A DNA stretch of 5,090 bases from Methanosarcinales archaeon. GTDB taxonomy: Archaea; Halobacteriota; Syntropharchaeia; Alkanophagales; Methanospirareceae. This document shows positions 1 to 5,090 of this stretch, one piece after another. The stretch's first letter is position 1. Every line of letters starts with the position of its first letter. The translations under genes and the position numbers were made by a program. The notes beneath the pieces were generated by a model. It did no database searches. It was not told the origin of the DNA and saw nothing but the letters and a program-made list of their open reading frames with translations. The stretch lies in assembly GCA_003661125.1 (NCBI GenBank), contig QMVO01000157.1:1-5090 (forward strand), read 5' to 3'.

Positions 1-228
1 ATGCTCGAAAATATGCTACGTGATATTACAATTCCGAAAAATATAAGGAGATCGGCGAGCAAAGTAATGAATAAGCTGCGTAACGGCAATGAATCACTGG
101 CAGTGAGAGCAGCAGCGGCTGTTTCCGAATTGGAGGAAATGACTAATAACCCTGACATTCCTTCTCATACAAGAACGTTGGTATGGAGTATAGTAGGTCA
201 GTTAGAGACTGTATCCGTGGAAGAATGA
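1..228 (+). CDS. UPF0147 family protein, probably 5'-truncated by the window edge
   Basis: This small, mostly helical, soluble protein matches the archaeal UPF0147 family, whose function is not established. Recognisable family signatures are TIPKNIRRSA (residues 10-19), VRAAAAVSELEEM (35-47) and the block NNPDIPSHTRTLVWSIVGQLE (49-69, the best-conserved stretch of the family). Members are usually about 85-95 residues; 75 are visible here and the first base of the window is the A of the ATG. As I recall the family, some 10-17 residues normally precede the equivalent of MLENMLRD, so the true start may lie upstream and this Met may be internal. No ribosome binding site can be examined. The gene ends 6 bp before the GTPase gene, so the two are probably co-transcribed. 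There are no membrane segments or cysteines. Family assignment is firm from motifs; function is unknown. Confidence 0.88.
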   Translation: MLENMLRDITIPKNIRRSASKVMNKLRNGNESLAVRAAAAVSELEEMTNNPDIPSHTRTLVWSIVGQLETVSVEE

Positions 229-234
229 GTAGAT

Positions 235-1464
235 ATGATAACCATAGCGATTGCAGGGAAGCCGAATTCAGGAAAATCTACCTTTTTCAAGGCTGCTACA
301 CTCGCGGATGTGGAAATAGCTTCTTATCCGTTCACCACCATATCGCCTAACGTCGGGATAGCATACGTGAGGGTAAAATGTCCCTGTAAAGAGGAAGAGA
401 TTCAACAGGAGATAGGCAGAGAGTGTGGAAATTGCGTAAATGGCTCTCGTTTCGTGCCCGTGGAGCTCATAGACGTTGCAGGACTGGTCAGAGGGGCGCA
501 TGAAGGACGAGGATTGGGAAACGAATTCTTAGACGAGCTCAGACAGGCGGAGGTGATAATACATGTTGTAGATGCATCGGGAGGAACGGATGCCGATGGA
601 AATGTAGTAGGGACTGGTAGTCATGACCCGCTCGAAGACGTTCTCTTTTTCCGAGAAGAGCTGAATGAGTGGGTGAAGGGGATATTAAGTAGAAACAGAA
701 GGAAGCTGGAGAGGAAAGCGGAATTAGAAGGTATGAAGATTGCGAGGTTGCTTTCCGAACAATTAGCCGGCGTTGGAGTAACTGAAGAACAGGTAAAAGC
801 CGCTCTATCAGAATCTCTCGTCGCTGATAAACCCAACATGAAGTCATGGAACGAGGACGAGATGAAGGATTTAGCTTCGCACCTGATAAAAAGGAGTAAA
901 AAAATGATTATCGCGGCGAATAAAGCTGATATAGCGCCGGAAGAGAATATAAAAAAGTTGAAGGAGCTTGAAGGAGCTTGTGAAACCAAAGAAGAAGCAG
1001 CAGAAGTAATCCCGTGTTCCGCAGAAGCAGAACTCGCTTTGAGAACCGCTGCAAAGAACAACTTTATAAAATATCTGCCTGGTGATACGAATTTTGTGAT
1101 CTCTCATGAAGTGACGGAAAAACAAAGAAAAGGGCTGGAAAGGTTAAGGAATTTAATTCAAGATTATCGTGGCACGGGAACAGGGGTGCAAGCAATTATA
1201 AATCGCGTGGTTTTCGATTTGCTGGAGTACGTGGTTGCGTATCCAGTAGAGGATGAGCACAAGTTCAGTGACGCCACAGGGAGAATACTACCGGATGCGT
1301 TTCTTTTGAAAACAGGTAGCACAGCCAGGGATTTGGCTTTTTCCATCCATTCTGATATAGGTAAAGGCTTTCTTTACGCAGTAGATGCGAGAACAAAGCG
1401 GAGAGTGGGAGAAAAATACGTATTGAGAAACAATGATATAATAAAAGTGGTGTATCACAAATAG
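235..1464 (+). CDS. ychF: OBG-family GTPase of the archaeal YchF/Ygr210 type, with C-terminal TGS domain
   Basis: This is a cytosolic P-loop GTPase of the TRAFAC/OBG class; relatives bind ribosomes and are thought to act in translation or stress control. Visible motifs: Walker A GKPNSGKST (residues 8-16), switch I region YPFTTISPNVG (31-41), G3 DVAG (80-83) followed by GAHEGRGLGNEFLDELRQA, G4 NKAD (229-232) and a G5-like CSAE (261-264). The residue after the G3 glycine is hydrophobic, as in the HAS-type GTPases. A cysteine set CxC (49, 51) and CxxC (64, 67) lies between switch I and G3, typical of the Ygr210-like archaeal/fungal branch and possibly metal binding. Residues about 140-225 are a charged helical insertion. 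The C-terminal TGS domain is at about 343-409. The NKxD G4 motif predicts GTP specificity, unlike bacterial YchF and human OLA1, where NxxE favours ATP. Length is normal and the frame intact. The start is 6 bp after UPF0147. Confidence 0.93.
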   Translation: MITIAIAGKPNSGKSTFFKAATLADVEIASYPFTTISPNVGIAYVRVKCPCKEEEIQQEIGRECGNCVNGSRFVPVELIDVAGLVRGAHEGRGLGNEFLDELRQAEVIIHVVDASGGTDADGNVVGTGSHDPLEDVLFFREELNEWVKGILSRNRRKLERKAELEGMKIARLLSEQLAGVGVTEEQVKAALSESLVADKPNMKSWNEDEMKDLASHLIKRSKKMIIAANKADIAPEENIKKLKELEGACETKEEAAEVIPCSAEAELALRTAAKNNFIKYLPGDTNFVISHEVTEKQRKGLERLRNLIQDYRGTGTGVQAIINRVVFDLLEYVVAYPVEDEHKFSDATGRILPDAFLLKTGSTARDLAFSIHSDIGKGFLYAVDARTKRRVGEKYVLRNNDIIKVVYHK

Positions 1465-1479
1465 AGTTAAAGAGAAAAG

Positions 1480-2637
1480 ATGTATGCAAAGAGAATAAGT
1501 TCATTGCCGCCCTATCTTTTTGCGGAAATAGATAAAAGGAAGAAGGAAGCGAGGAAGAAGGGTATAGATATAATAGACTTAAGTATTGGTGACCCGGATT
1601 TGCCGACACCTCCACACATAGTAGAAGCAGCTTGCCGGGCTGCAAAGGATCCATTAAATCACAGATATCCCTCTTACGAAGGAATGCTCTCATTCCGTGA
1701 AGCAGTAGCTGCGTGGTATAATCGCAGGAAGCACATTAGTTTAGACGCGGAGGATGAAGTTCTAACCTTGATAGGGTCAAAGGAAGGAATAGCGCATTCC
1801 ACATTCGCGTTTTTAGACCATGGCGATATTGCTCTTGTACCCGATCCCGCTTACCCGGCGTATAAAAACGCAACACTATTAGCGAATGGCATTCCACATT
1901 CTGTTCCTTTAACAGAAGAGAACGAATTCACGCCGGACTTGGAAAGCATTGATAAAGAAGCGGTGAGAAAGGCAAAAATCATGTTCTTAAATTATCCAAA
2001 TAATCCTACTGCGGCAGCAGTAGAGAAATCATTCTTTAAAGAGATTGTGGATTTTGCACGCGACCACGACATCGCCATTCTTCATGATAACCCTTATTCT
2101 GAGCTAACTTTTGATGGCTATGAAGCACCGAGTTTTCTGGCTGTTGATGGTGCAAAAGACGTGGGTATAGAGTTCAACTCGCTATCCAAGACTTATAACA
2201 TGACTGGTTGGCGAATAGGCTACGCAATAGGAAATTCGGACTTGTTAAAGGGTTTGAGACTTGTAAAAACAAATGTTGATTCCGGGGTTTTTCAGGCTGT
2301 TCAGGCAGCGGGAATAGCGGCGTTAACTGGTCCTCAAGGCGGAGTAAAGGCAAATTTGGCGGTTTATAAAGAAAGAAGAGATATTTTATTTGATGGGTTG
2401 AAGTCAGCGGGAATGGAAGTGAAAAAGCCCAAAGCAACTTTCTATTTATGGGCGAAAGTCCCTTCCGGGTTCTTATCCATTCGTTTCTCCTTGCTCTTGC
2501 TGGATCGTGCAGGAGTAGTGGTAACGCCGGGGATAGGATTTGGCGATGCCGGAGAAGGGTTTGTTCGTTTCTCGCTTTGTGTAAGCAAAGAAAGGATAAA
2601 GGAAGCATGTGAAAGGCTTGAAAGGCTGGATATATGA
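1480..2637 (+). CDS. dapL: LL-diaminopimelate aminotransferase (class I/II PLP aminotransferase)
   Basis: This is a fold-type I PLP-dependent aminotransferase. The proposed reaction converts tetrahydrodipicolinate plus glutamate to LL-2,6-diaminopimelate plus 2-oxoglutarate, the one-step DapL route to lysine used by many methanogens. Visible residues: substrate-binding loop SIGDPDLPTP (35-44), PLP phosphate-binding GSKEGIAH (99-106), YPNNPT with N175, the pyridine-nitrogen aspartate D203 and Y206 in HDNPYSE, the Schiff-base lysine K237 in SLSKTYNMTGWR with R245, and the carboxylate-binding R363 in FVRFSL. The 385-residue length matches the shorter archaeal/bacterial DapL branch (about 380-390) rather than the roughly 410-residue plant/chlamydial form. 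The gene starts 15 bp after ychF, with only a weak purine stretch before the ATG. Its stop overlaps the cofE start (ATGA). The substrate is inferred from overall family resemblance; a related broad-specificity aminotransferase cannot be excluded. Confidence 0.85.
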   Translation: MYAKRISSLPPYLFAEIDKRKKEARKKGIDIIDLSIGDPDLPTPPHIVEAACRAAKDPLNHRYPSYEGMLSFREAVAAWYNRRKHISLDAEDEVLTLIGSKEGIAHSTFAFLDHGDIALVPDPAYPAYKNATLLANGIPHSVPLTEENEFTPDLESIDKEAVRKAKIMFLNYPNNPTAAAVEKSFFKEIVDFARDHDIAILHDNPYSELTFDGYEAPSFLAVDGAKDVGIEFNSLSKTYNMTGWRIGYAIGNSDLLKGLRLVKTNVDSGVFQAVQAAGIAALTGPQGGVKANLAVYKERRDILFDGLKSAGMEVKKPKATFYLWAKVPSGFLSIRFSLLLLDRAGVVVTPGIGFGDAGEGFVRFSLCVSKERIKEACERLERLDI

Positions 2638-3410
2638 AGAAGAAAAGTTTCTCATTCTCGGACCATCTGGAAATAACGGGCATTGATGGGCTTCCGGAGA
2701 TAAAGGAGGGTGACGATTTGACCTCACTATTTTTCAGTGCGTTGAAAGAGAAAAGGATGACCCTGGAAGACCACGATGCAATCGTCTTCACCTCTAAAAT
2801 AATTTCAAAGAGCGAAGGCAGGGTCGTAGACTTCTCTGACGTAAAAGTGAGTGAAGAGGCGGAAAGAATAGCAAAAGAAACGGAAAAAGACCCTAAAATC
2901 GTTCAACTTATACTCAACGAAGCAAAAGAGATAGTAAGAATGATGAAGAACCATATCATAGTAGAGACAAAGCATGGATTCGTGTGTGCAAATGCAGGTG
3001 TGGATGAATCTAATGTAGAAGAGGGGAAGGCGGTGTTACTGCCAAAAGACCCGCAGAAAAGTGCAGAATGGCTTAAGAAGGAAATAGAGGCGGGAAGTGG
3101 CAAAGAAATTTCGGTCTTAATTTCCGATTCTTTCGGCAGGGCTTTTCGCGATGGTGTAACTGGAGCCTGCATAGGCGTTTCAGGTATTCCTGCTCTACTG
3201 GACAGAAGAGGGGAGGTGGACCGGTTCGGAAAAATCGCAAAGATAACGAAAGAAGCGATAGCAGATGAGATATGCGCTGCTGCAAATTTAGTCATGGGCG
3301 AATTCAAAGAGGGTATGCCAATCGTACTCGTGCGAGGTTTGAAGTTGGAAAGAAGTGAAAGTAATATAAAAGAAATTTTGTTCAAAAAGAAAGATGACCT
3401 CTTCAGGTAA
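2634..3410 (+). CDS. cofE: coenzyme F420-0:L-glutamate ligase
   Basis: CofE adds L-glutamate residues to F420-0 using GTP and divalent metal ions, producing F420-1 and then F420-2, the last step in making the deazaflavin hydride carrier in the cytosol. Family motifs are clear: VFTSKIISKSEGR (residues 51-63), HGFVCANAGVDESNV (114-128), LLPKDPQKSA (135-144), SDSFGRAFRDG (164-174) with the metal/nucleotide-side aspartate region, GVSGIPALLDRRGEVDRFGK (181-200) and ADEICAAANLVMGEFKEGMP (210-229), ending in the VRG segment near 233. The 258-residue length matches archaeal single-domain CofE. It lacks the extra C-terminal domain of actinobacterial FbiB. The ATG overlaps the dapL stop by 4 bp, which supports this start and suggests translational coupling. 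The 3' end overlaps the ferredoxin gene by 17 bp. The positions after about 245 are lysine-rich and not conserved. Confidence 0.93.
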   Translation: MKKKSFSFSDHLEITGIDGLPEIKEGDDLTSLFFSALKEKRMTLEDHDAIVFTSKIISKSEGRVVDFSDVKVSEEAERIAKETEKDPKIVQLILNEAKEIVRMMKNHIIVETKHGFVCANAGVDESNVEEGKAVLLPKDPQKSAEWLKKEIEAGSGKEISVLISDSFGRAFRDGVTGACIGVSGIPALLDRRGEVDRFGKIAKITKEAIADEICAAANLVMGEFKEGMPIVLVRGLKLERSESNIKEILFKKKDDLFR

Positions 3411-3807
3411 AAAATTAGCGGCTCTGGACGTGAACAAATGCATTGGGTGTATGGAATGCATGTTTGCATGTTCGAGAAGGGTAGGTAGAGGAGGATTCGA
3501 CAAGTCGGCGATAAGAGTGAGGTCTGCCGGAGGCATAGAGCGCGGTTTTGTAATTGTTGTCTGTCGCGCATGTGAGAATCCGCCATGCGCAAGGGTATGT
3601 CCTACTGGTGCTTTAAGGGAGAGAAAAGGAGGAGGAGTGATATTGAACGAGGATAAGTGTATAGGGTGTGGCTTTTGTGCGCAAGCTTGTATCATGGGTG
3701 CTATTTTCTGGGATAGCGAGAGGGACAAGCCTATCGTGTGCAAATACTGTGGTGAATGTGCGGATTATTGCGTGCATAACGCTATTGGCATGGTTGAGGT
3801 TAAATAA
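3394..3807 (+). CDS. Ferredoxin-like electron-transfer protein with four 4Fe-4S cluster motifs
   Basis: This 137-residue soluble iron-sulfur protein resembles the HycB/DmsB-type electron-transfer subunits and the small ferredoxins paired with tungsten aldehyde oxidoreductases. Sixteen cysteines form four motifs: CX2CX2CX3C at 16/19/22/26, CX2CX4CX3C at 57/60/65/69 (CRACENPPCARVCP), CX2CX2CX3C at 89/92/95/99, and CX2CX2CX3C at 116/119/122/126. This predicts up to four [4Fe-4S] clusters. No signal peptide, twin-arginine motif or membrane anchor is visible, so it is probably cytoplasmic. The ATG lies inside the last codons of cofE (17-bp overlap in another frame), placing it at the end of the dapL-cofE unit. 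Its first cluster motif begins only 16 residues in, so little room exists for a later start. No oxidoreductase partner is in the window. The electron donor and acceptor are unknown; a role linked to F420 chemistry is only suggested by position. Confidence 0.85.
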   Translation: MTSSGKKLAALDVNKCIGCMECMFACSRRVGRGGFDKSAIRVRSAGGIERGFVIVVCRACENPPCARVCPTGALRERKGGGVILNEDKCIGCGFCAQACIMGAIFWDSERDKPIVCKYCGECADYCVHNAIGMVEVK

Positions 3808-3899
3808 TTGTACATTGCTCAGCTCTTAAAGGGTGCTTGTTAGAGAATATAAAAGAGGCGATTGTCGGATATTTAAAAACATTAAACGAGAAAGCGATG
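3804..3899 (+). pseudogene. Relic of a HicB/UPF0150-type antitoxin
   Basis: Read in the frame starting at 3804, this stretch encodes IVHCSALKGC and then directly LLENIKEAIVGYLKTL. In intact HicB-type antitoxins the pattern is a beta strand with (V)xCPxLxGC, a loop with SQG and a short acidic EEAL segment, then LENIKEAIEGYL. Here the strand and helix are recognisable, but the roughly ten residues with SQG are missing in frame, no start codon or first strand precedes it, and the frame then runs into sequence antisense to the DUF499 gene. A TTG at 3837 could serve as a start but would give only the helix. The relic begins directly at the ferredoxin stop, so its 5' end was lost there. No HicA toxin (small dsRBD-like protein) is seen nearby. 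The match rests on motif recall over about 30 residues, hence moderate confidence. Confidence 0.55.
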
Positions 3900-3911
3900 A
3901 CCGTGGTGCCT

Positions 3912-4898
3912 TCACTCATCCAATCCTTCCTCTTCTATCTTAACTTCTGCTTGCTTGATTGCCTCCATAATTTTATCCTCATAATCAAAGACAGACATCC
4001 CACCATTTACAGCCGATATTTCTACTTTTACATCTACCTTATTGAACTTACTTTTGATGTAGGGTATCACTCTCACAATATCGGATAATTTACCCGTAGG
4101 AACGCCCAATTTCAAATGGATGGTATGATACTTTTTGCCATACTCCTCTTTTTTAACTTCCTCTTTATCCTTAAACTCCTTCTTACCAGTAAGCACATCT
4201 TCCACTGGTTTATACCTTTCTTCCGGGATTTTGCACAAATCCGCTCTTATCAAAATCTCTCCCTCTGTTAGTTCAGAAGAAGATTCCGCTTTGAAATGCC
4301 GGCACATAGGTTTCCCATCTTCTATATCGCCAAGTCCAAACAATCCCTGCTTGACACCCTCTTTTATACAATTTCTAAGCACTTCATCAGAAACAATCCT
4401 GAACTCGCCGGGTGTTTTAAAGAAGGATTCGAGAATATTCTTTGTCTCAACGTAATCTCTATCTTTGAGATATTTTTCCCTGAGAGACAGAGGTGCAAGT
4501 TTTTCCAGGATTTGACCTTCACTTCTCAACCTTTCGTATATCTCTCTATCAATAGTAGTCTCTGCCCCGTAAGTAGGAACACCTAAGTCAACTTCTGTAA
4601 AGTTATCCTTTGAAGGAAGAAAAACAATGCGGTAAAGATTCCTTAAATGCTCTTTAACTTCATTTTCCGCCTTTTTTATTTTTTCTTTAACTTCTCTATT
4701 CTGCTCAGGAGTCAAACTAAGGTTTTTATCTGCTTCTACAAGTTGCCAAGCGAGTTTTCTCTTCAAGAAACTTTCAAAGCTTATTCTTTCTGAGTCCATA
4801 GGACAAAGGAAGATGAGCGTATTACGATAGACTCTTGGACGCTCTCCATAATTCTCCAATAACTCTTTACATTTCTCCTCTCTCTGGCTTTTCTGCAC
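3912..4898 (-). CDS. C-terminal fragment of a DUF499-family (COG1483-like) AAA+ ATPase, truncated
   Basis: DUF499 proteins are large (about 1000-residue) predicted AAA+ ATPases usually encoded beside DUF1156 adenine methylases and helicases in putative anti-phage islands. The segment PRVYRNTLIFLCP (residues 21-33) followed by the FLKRKLAWQ helix (44-52) and a long charged coiled-coil-like helix (about 53-88) matches the region downstream of the ATPase core. Residues 146-190 look like a winged-helix unit, and 256-323 form a final alpha/beta domain (VPTGKLSDIVRVI, ISAVNGGMSVFDYEDKI). No Walker A or B motif is present. The nominal start is GTG at 4896-4898, but the frame stays open and family-like (FRIFLWQG, IPDTKELKL) up to 4976, where a TGA (4977-4979) stops it. 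The real gene therefore began upstream and this is a truncated remnant of about 354 codons. Sampled blocks look AT-richer than the upstream operon. It is convergent with the ferredoxin operon. Confidence 0.7.
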   Translation of the reverse strand: MQKSQREEKCKELLENYGERPRVYRNTLIFLCPMDSERISFESFLKRKLAWQLVEADKNLSLTPEQNREVKEKIKKAENEVKEHLRNLYRIVFLPSKDNFTEVDLGVPTYGAETTIDREIYERLRSEGQILEKLAPLSLREKYLKDRDYVETKNILESFFKTPGEFRIVSDEVLRNCIKEGVKQGLFGLGDIEDGKPMCRHFKAESSSELTEGEILIRADLCKIPEERYKPVEDVLTGKKEFKDKEEVKKEEYGKKYHTIHLKLGVPTGKLSDIVRVIPYIKSKFNKVDVKVEISAVNGGMSVFDYEDKIMEAIKQAEVKIEEEGLDE

Positions 4899-4935
4899 GA
4901 TTAATTTCAGCTCCTTCGTATCGGGTATGTCCTTA

Positions 4936-4995
4936 GAGTTACCTTGCCAGAGAAATATTCTAAAATGGTATCCTTTTCAAATTAAAAGGTAACTC
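4936..4995. repeat. 10-bp perfect inverted repeat with inner hairpin at the truncation point
   Basis: GAGTTACCTT at 4936-4945 is repeated in inverse orientation as AAGGTAACTC at 4986-4995, separated by 40 bp. Within it, CCTTTT (4972-4977) and AAAAGG (4984-4989) form a second 6-bp stem with a 6-nt loop. The in-frame stop that ends the DUF499 reading frame (4977-4979, minus strand) sits in this inner hairpin. The left arm encodes part of the DUF499 fragment on the minus strand (QGNSK), and the right arm gives GNSK on the plus strand, so the right arm could be a short inverted copy of the left. No target-site duplication or transposase was seen. Confidence 0.6.
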
Positions 4996-5090
4996 AAAAC
5001 TACGGGAGCAGGTTTACGGTGAAACGCTGGATGAAGCGCAGATGCAGCAACTGCTTGGTCGTATCTTTCCTGACCCGGGTAAGGGCAAAA
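4996..5090 (+). other. GC-richer edge segment with an unidentified open frame running off the window
   Basis: From about 5001 to 5090 the GC content is 48 of 90 bases (about 53%), against about 36% in the 100 bases before 4990. Codons in the open plus frame (4964 to the window end, no stop) include CTG, CGT, GCG and ACG, unlike the AGA/AGG-rich genes upstream. The frame reads LREQVYGETLDEAQMQQLLG followed by RIFPDPGKGK, which looks like plausible protein but matches no family I recognise. No good start codon is present; the only ATG in frame is at 5042. The minus frame collinear with the DUF499 gene shows no family resemblance here. The segment is either a different gene joined by rearrangement or foreign sequence joined artificially. 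Confidence 0.4.

Noticed and set aside
2174..2791. 205-codon minus-strand open frame across the dapL/cofE junction
   Set aside because: It is antisense to two well-supported genes, is rich in leucine, serine and proline as expected from a shadow frame, and shows no family motif.
2903..3592. 229-codon minus-strand open frame opposite cofE and the ferredoxin
   Set aside because: It is a mirror of strongly conserved coding sequence with low-complexity composition and no recognisable domain.
3871..3888. T-rich stretch on the minus strand about 30 bp past the DUF499 stop, possible archaeal terminator
   Set aside because: Only a five-T run with no hairpin, in an AT-rich relic; too weak to call.
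3837..4088. 83-codon plus-strand frame starting at TTG, with a hydrophobic, tyrosine-rich C-terminal half
   Set aside because: Only its first about 21 codons resemble a HicB helix; the remainder is antisense to the DUF499 coding tail, so it is not a real membrane peptide gene.
4135..4586. Two plus-strand open frames (4135-4455 and 4296-4586) opposite the DUF499 fragment
   Set aside because: Both are serine/phenylalanine-rich shadows of the minus-strand gene without motifs.
4972..4989. CCTTTT/AAAAGG hairpin as a rho-independent-type terminator or promoter operator
   Set aside because: Six-bp AT-rich stem without a following T tract, and it overlaps the reading-frame break; better treated as part of the junction structure.
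4996..5090. End of an insertion sequence with the inverted repeat as its terminus
   Set aside because: Both repeat arms lie on the same side of the putative element, no target duplication is visible, and the edge peptide matches no transposase family I know.

Overview
The window reads as archaeal, most likely a methanogen-related euryarchaeon. A UPF0147 protein, an archaeal-type YchF/Ygr210 GTPase, an LL-diaminopimelate aminotransferase and the coenzyme F420 gamma-glutamyl ligase CofE lie together, and arginine is mostly AGA/AGG. CofE implies F420 metabolism (methanogens, ANME archaea, Archaeoglobales and relatives). An ANME-1/Methanophagales-like source would fit the gene content and the moderate GC, but this is a guess from gene families and not a placement.

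Bases 1-3807 are a compact same-strand gene string: UPF0147 (probably cut at its 5' end by the window edge), ychF-type GTPase, dapL, cofE, and a small ferredoxin with sixteen cysteines in four cluster motifs. The first two genes are 6 bp apart and the next pair 15 bp apart. dapL/cofE share a 4-bp ATGA overlap and cofE/ferredoxin overlap by 17 bp. This is the pattern of one polycistronic, partly translationally coupled transcript combining a translation-associated GTPase, lysine/DAP biosynthesis, F420 tail synthesis and an electron carrier. No promoter is visible because the string begins at the window edge.

Bases 3808-5090 have a different character and look like accessory, decaying sequence. 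Immediately after the ferredoxin, about 95 bp encode what looks like the relic of a HicB-type antitoxin. It has lost its start and the conserved SQG-type segment in its middle, yet keeps the terminal helix. Convergent to it, on the minus strand, is the C-terminal third of a large DUF499 (COG1483-type) AAA+ ATPase. That family is usually found beside DUF1156 DNA methylases in putative anti-phage islands. The reading frame is intact up to base 4976 and then ends at an in-frame stop; the ATPase core is not present in the window.

The stop lies inside a 10-bp perfect inverted repeat (4936-4945 / 4986-4995). Beyond it base composition jumps from about 36% to about 53% GC, and an unrelated plus-strand open frame runs off the edge. 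The right end is therefore either a genuine rearrangement junction that truncated a defence gene, or an assembly/cloning chimera. Testing that junction is the most useful follow-up. I see no RNA genes, CRISPR arrays or complete mobile elements.
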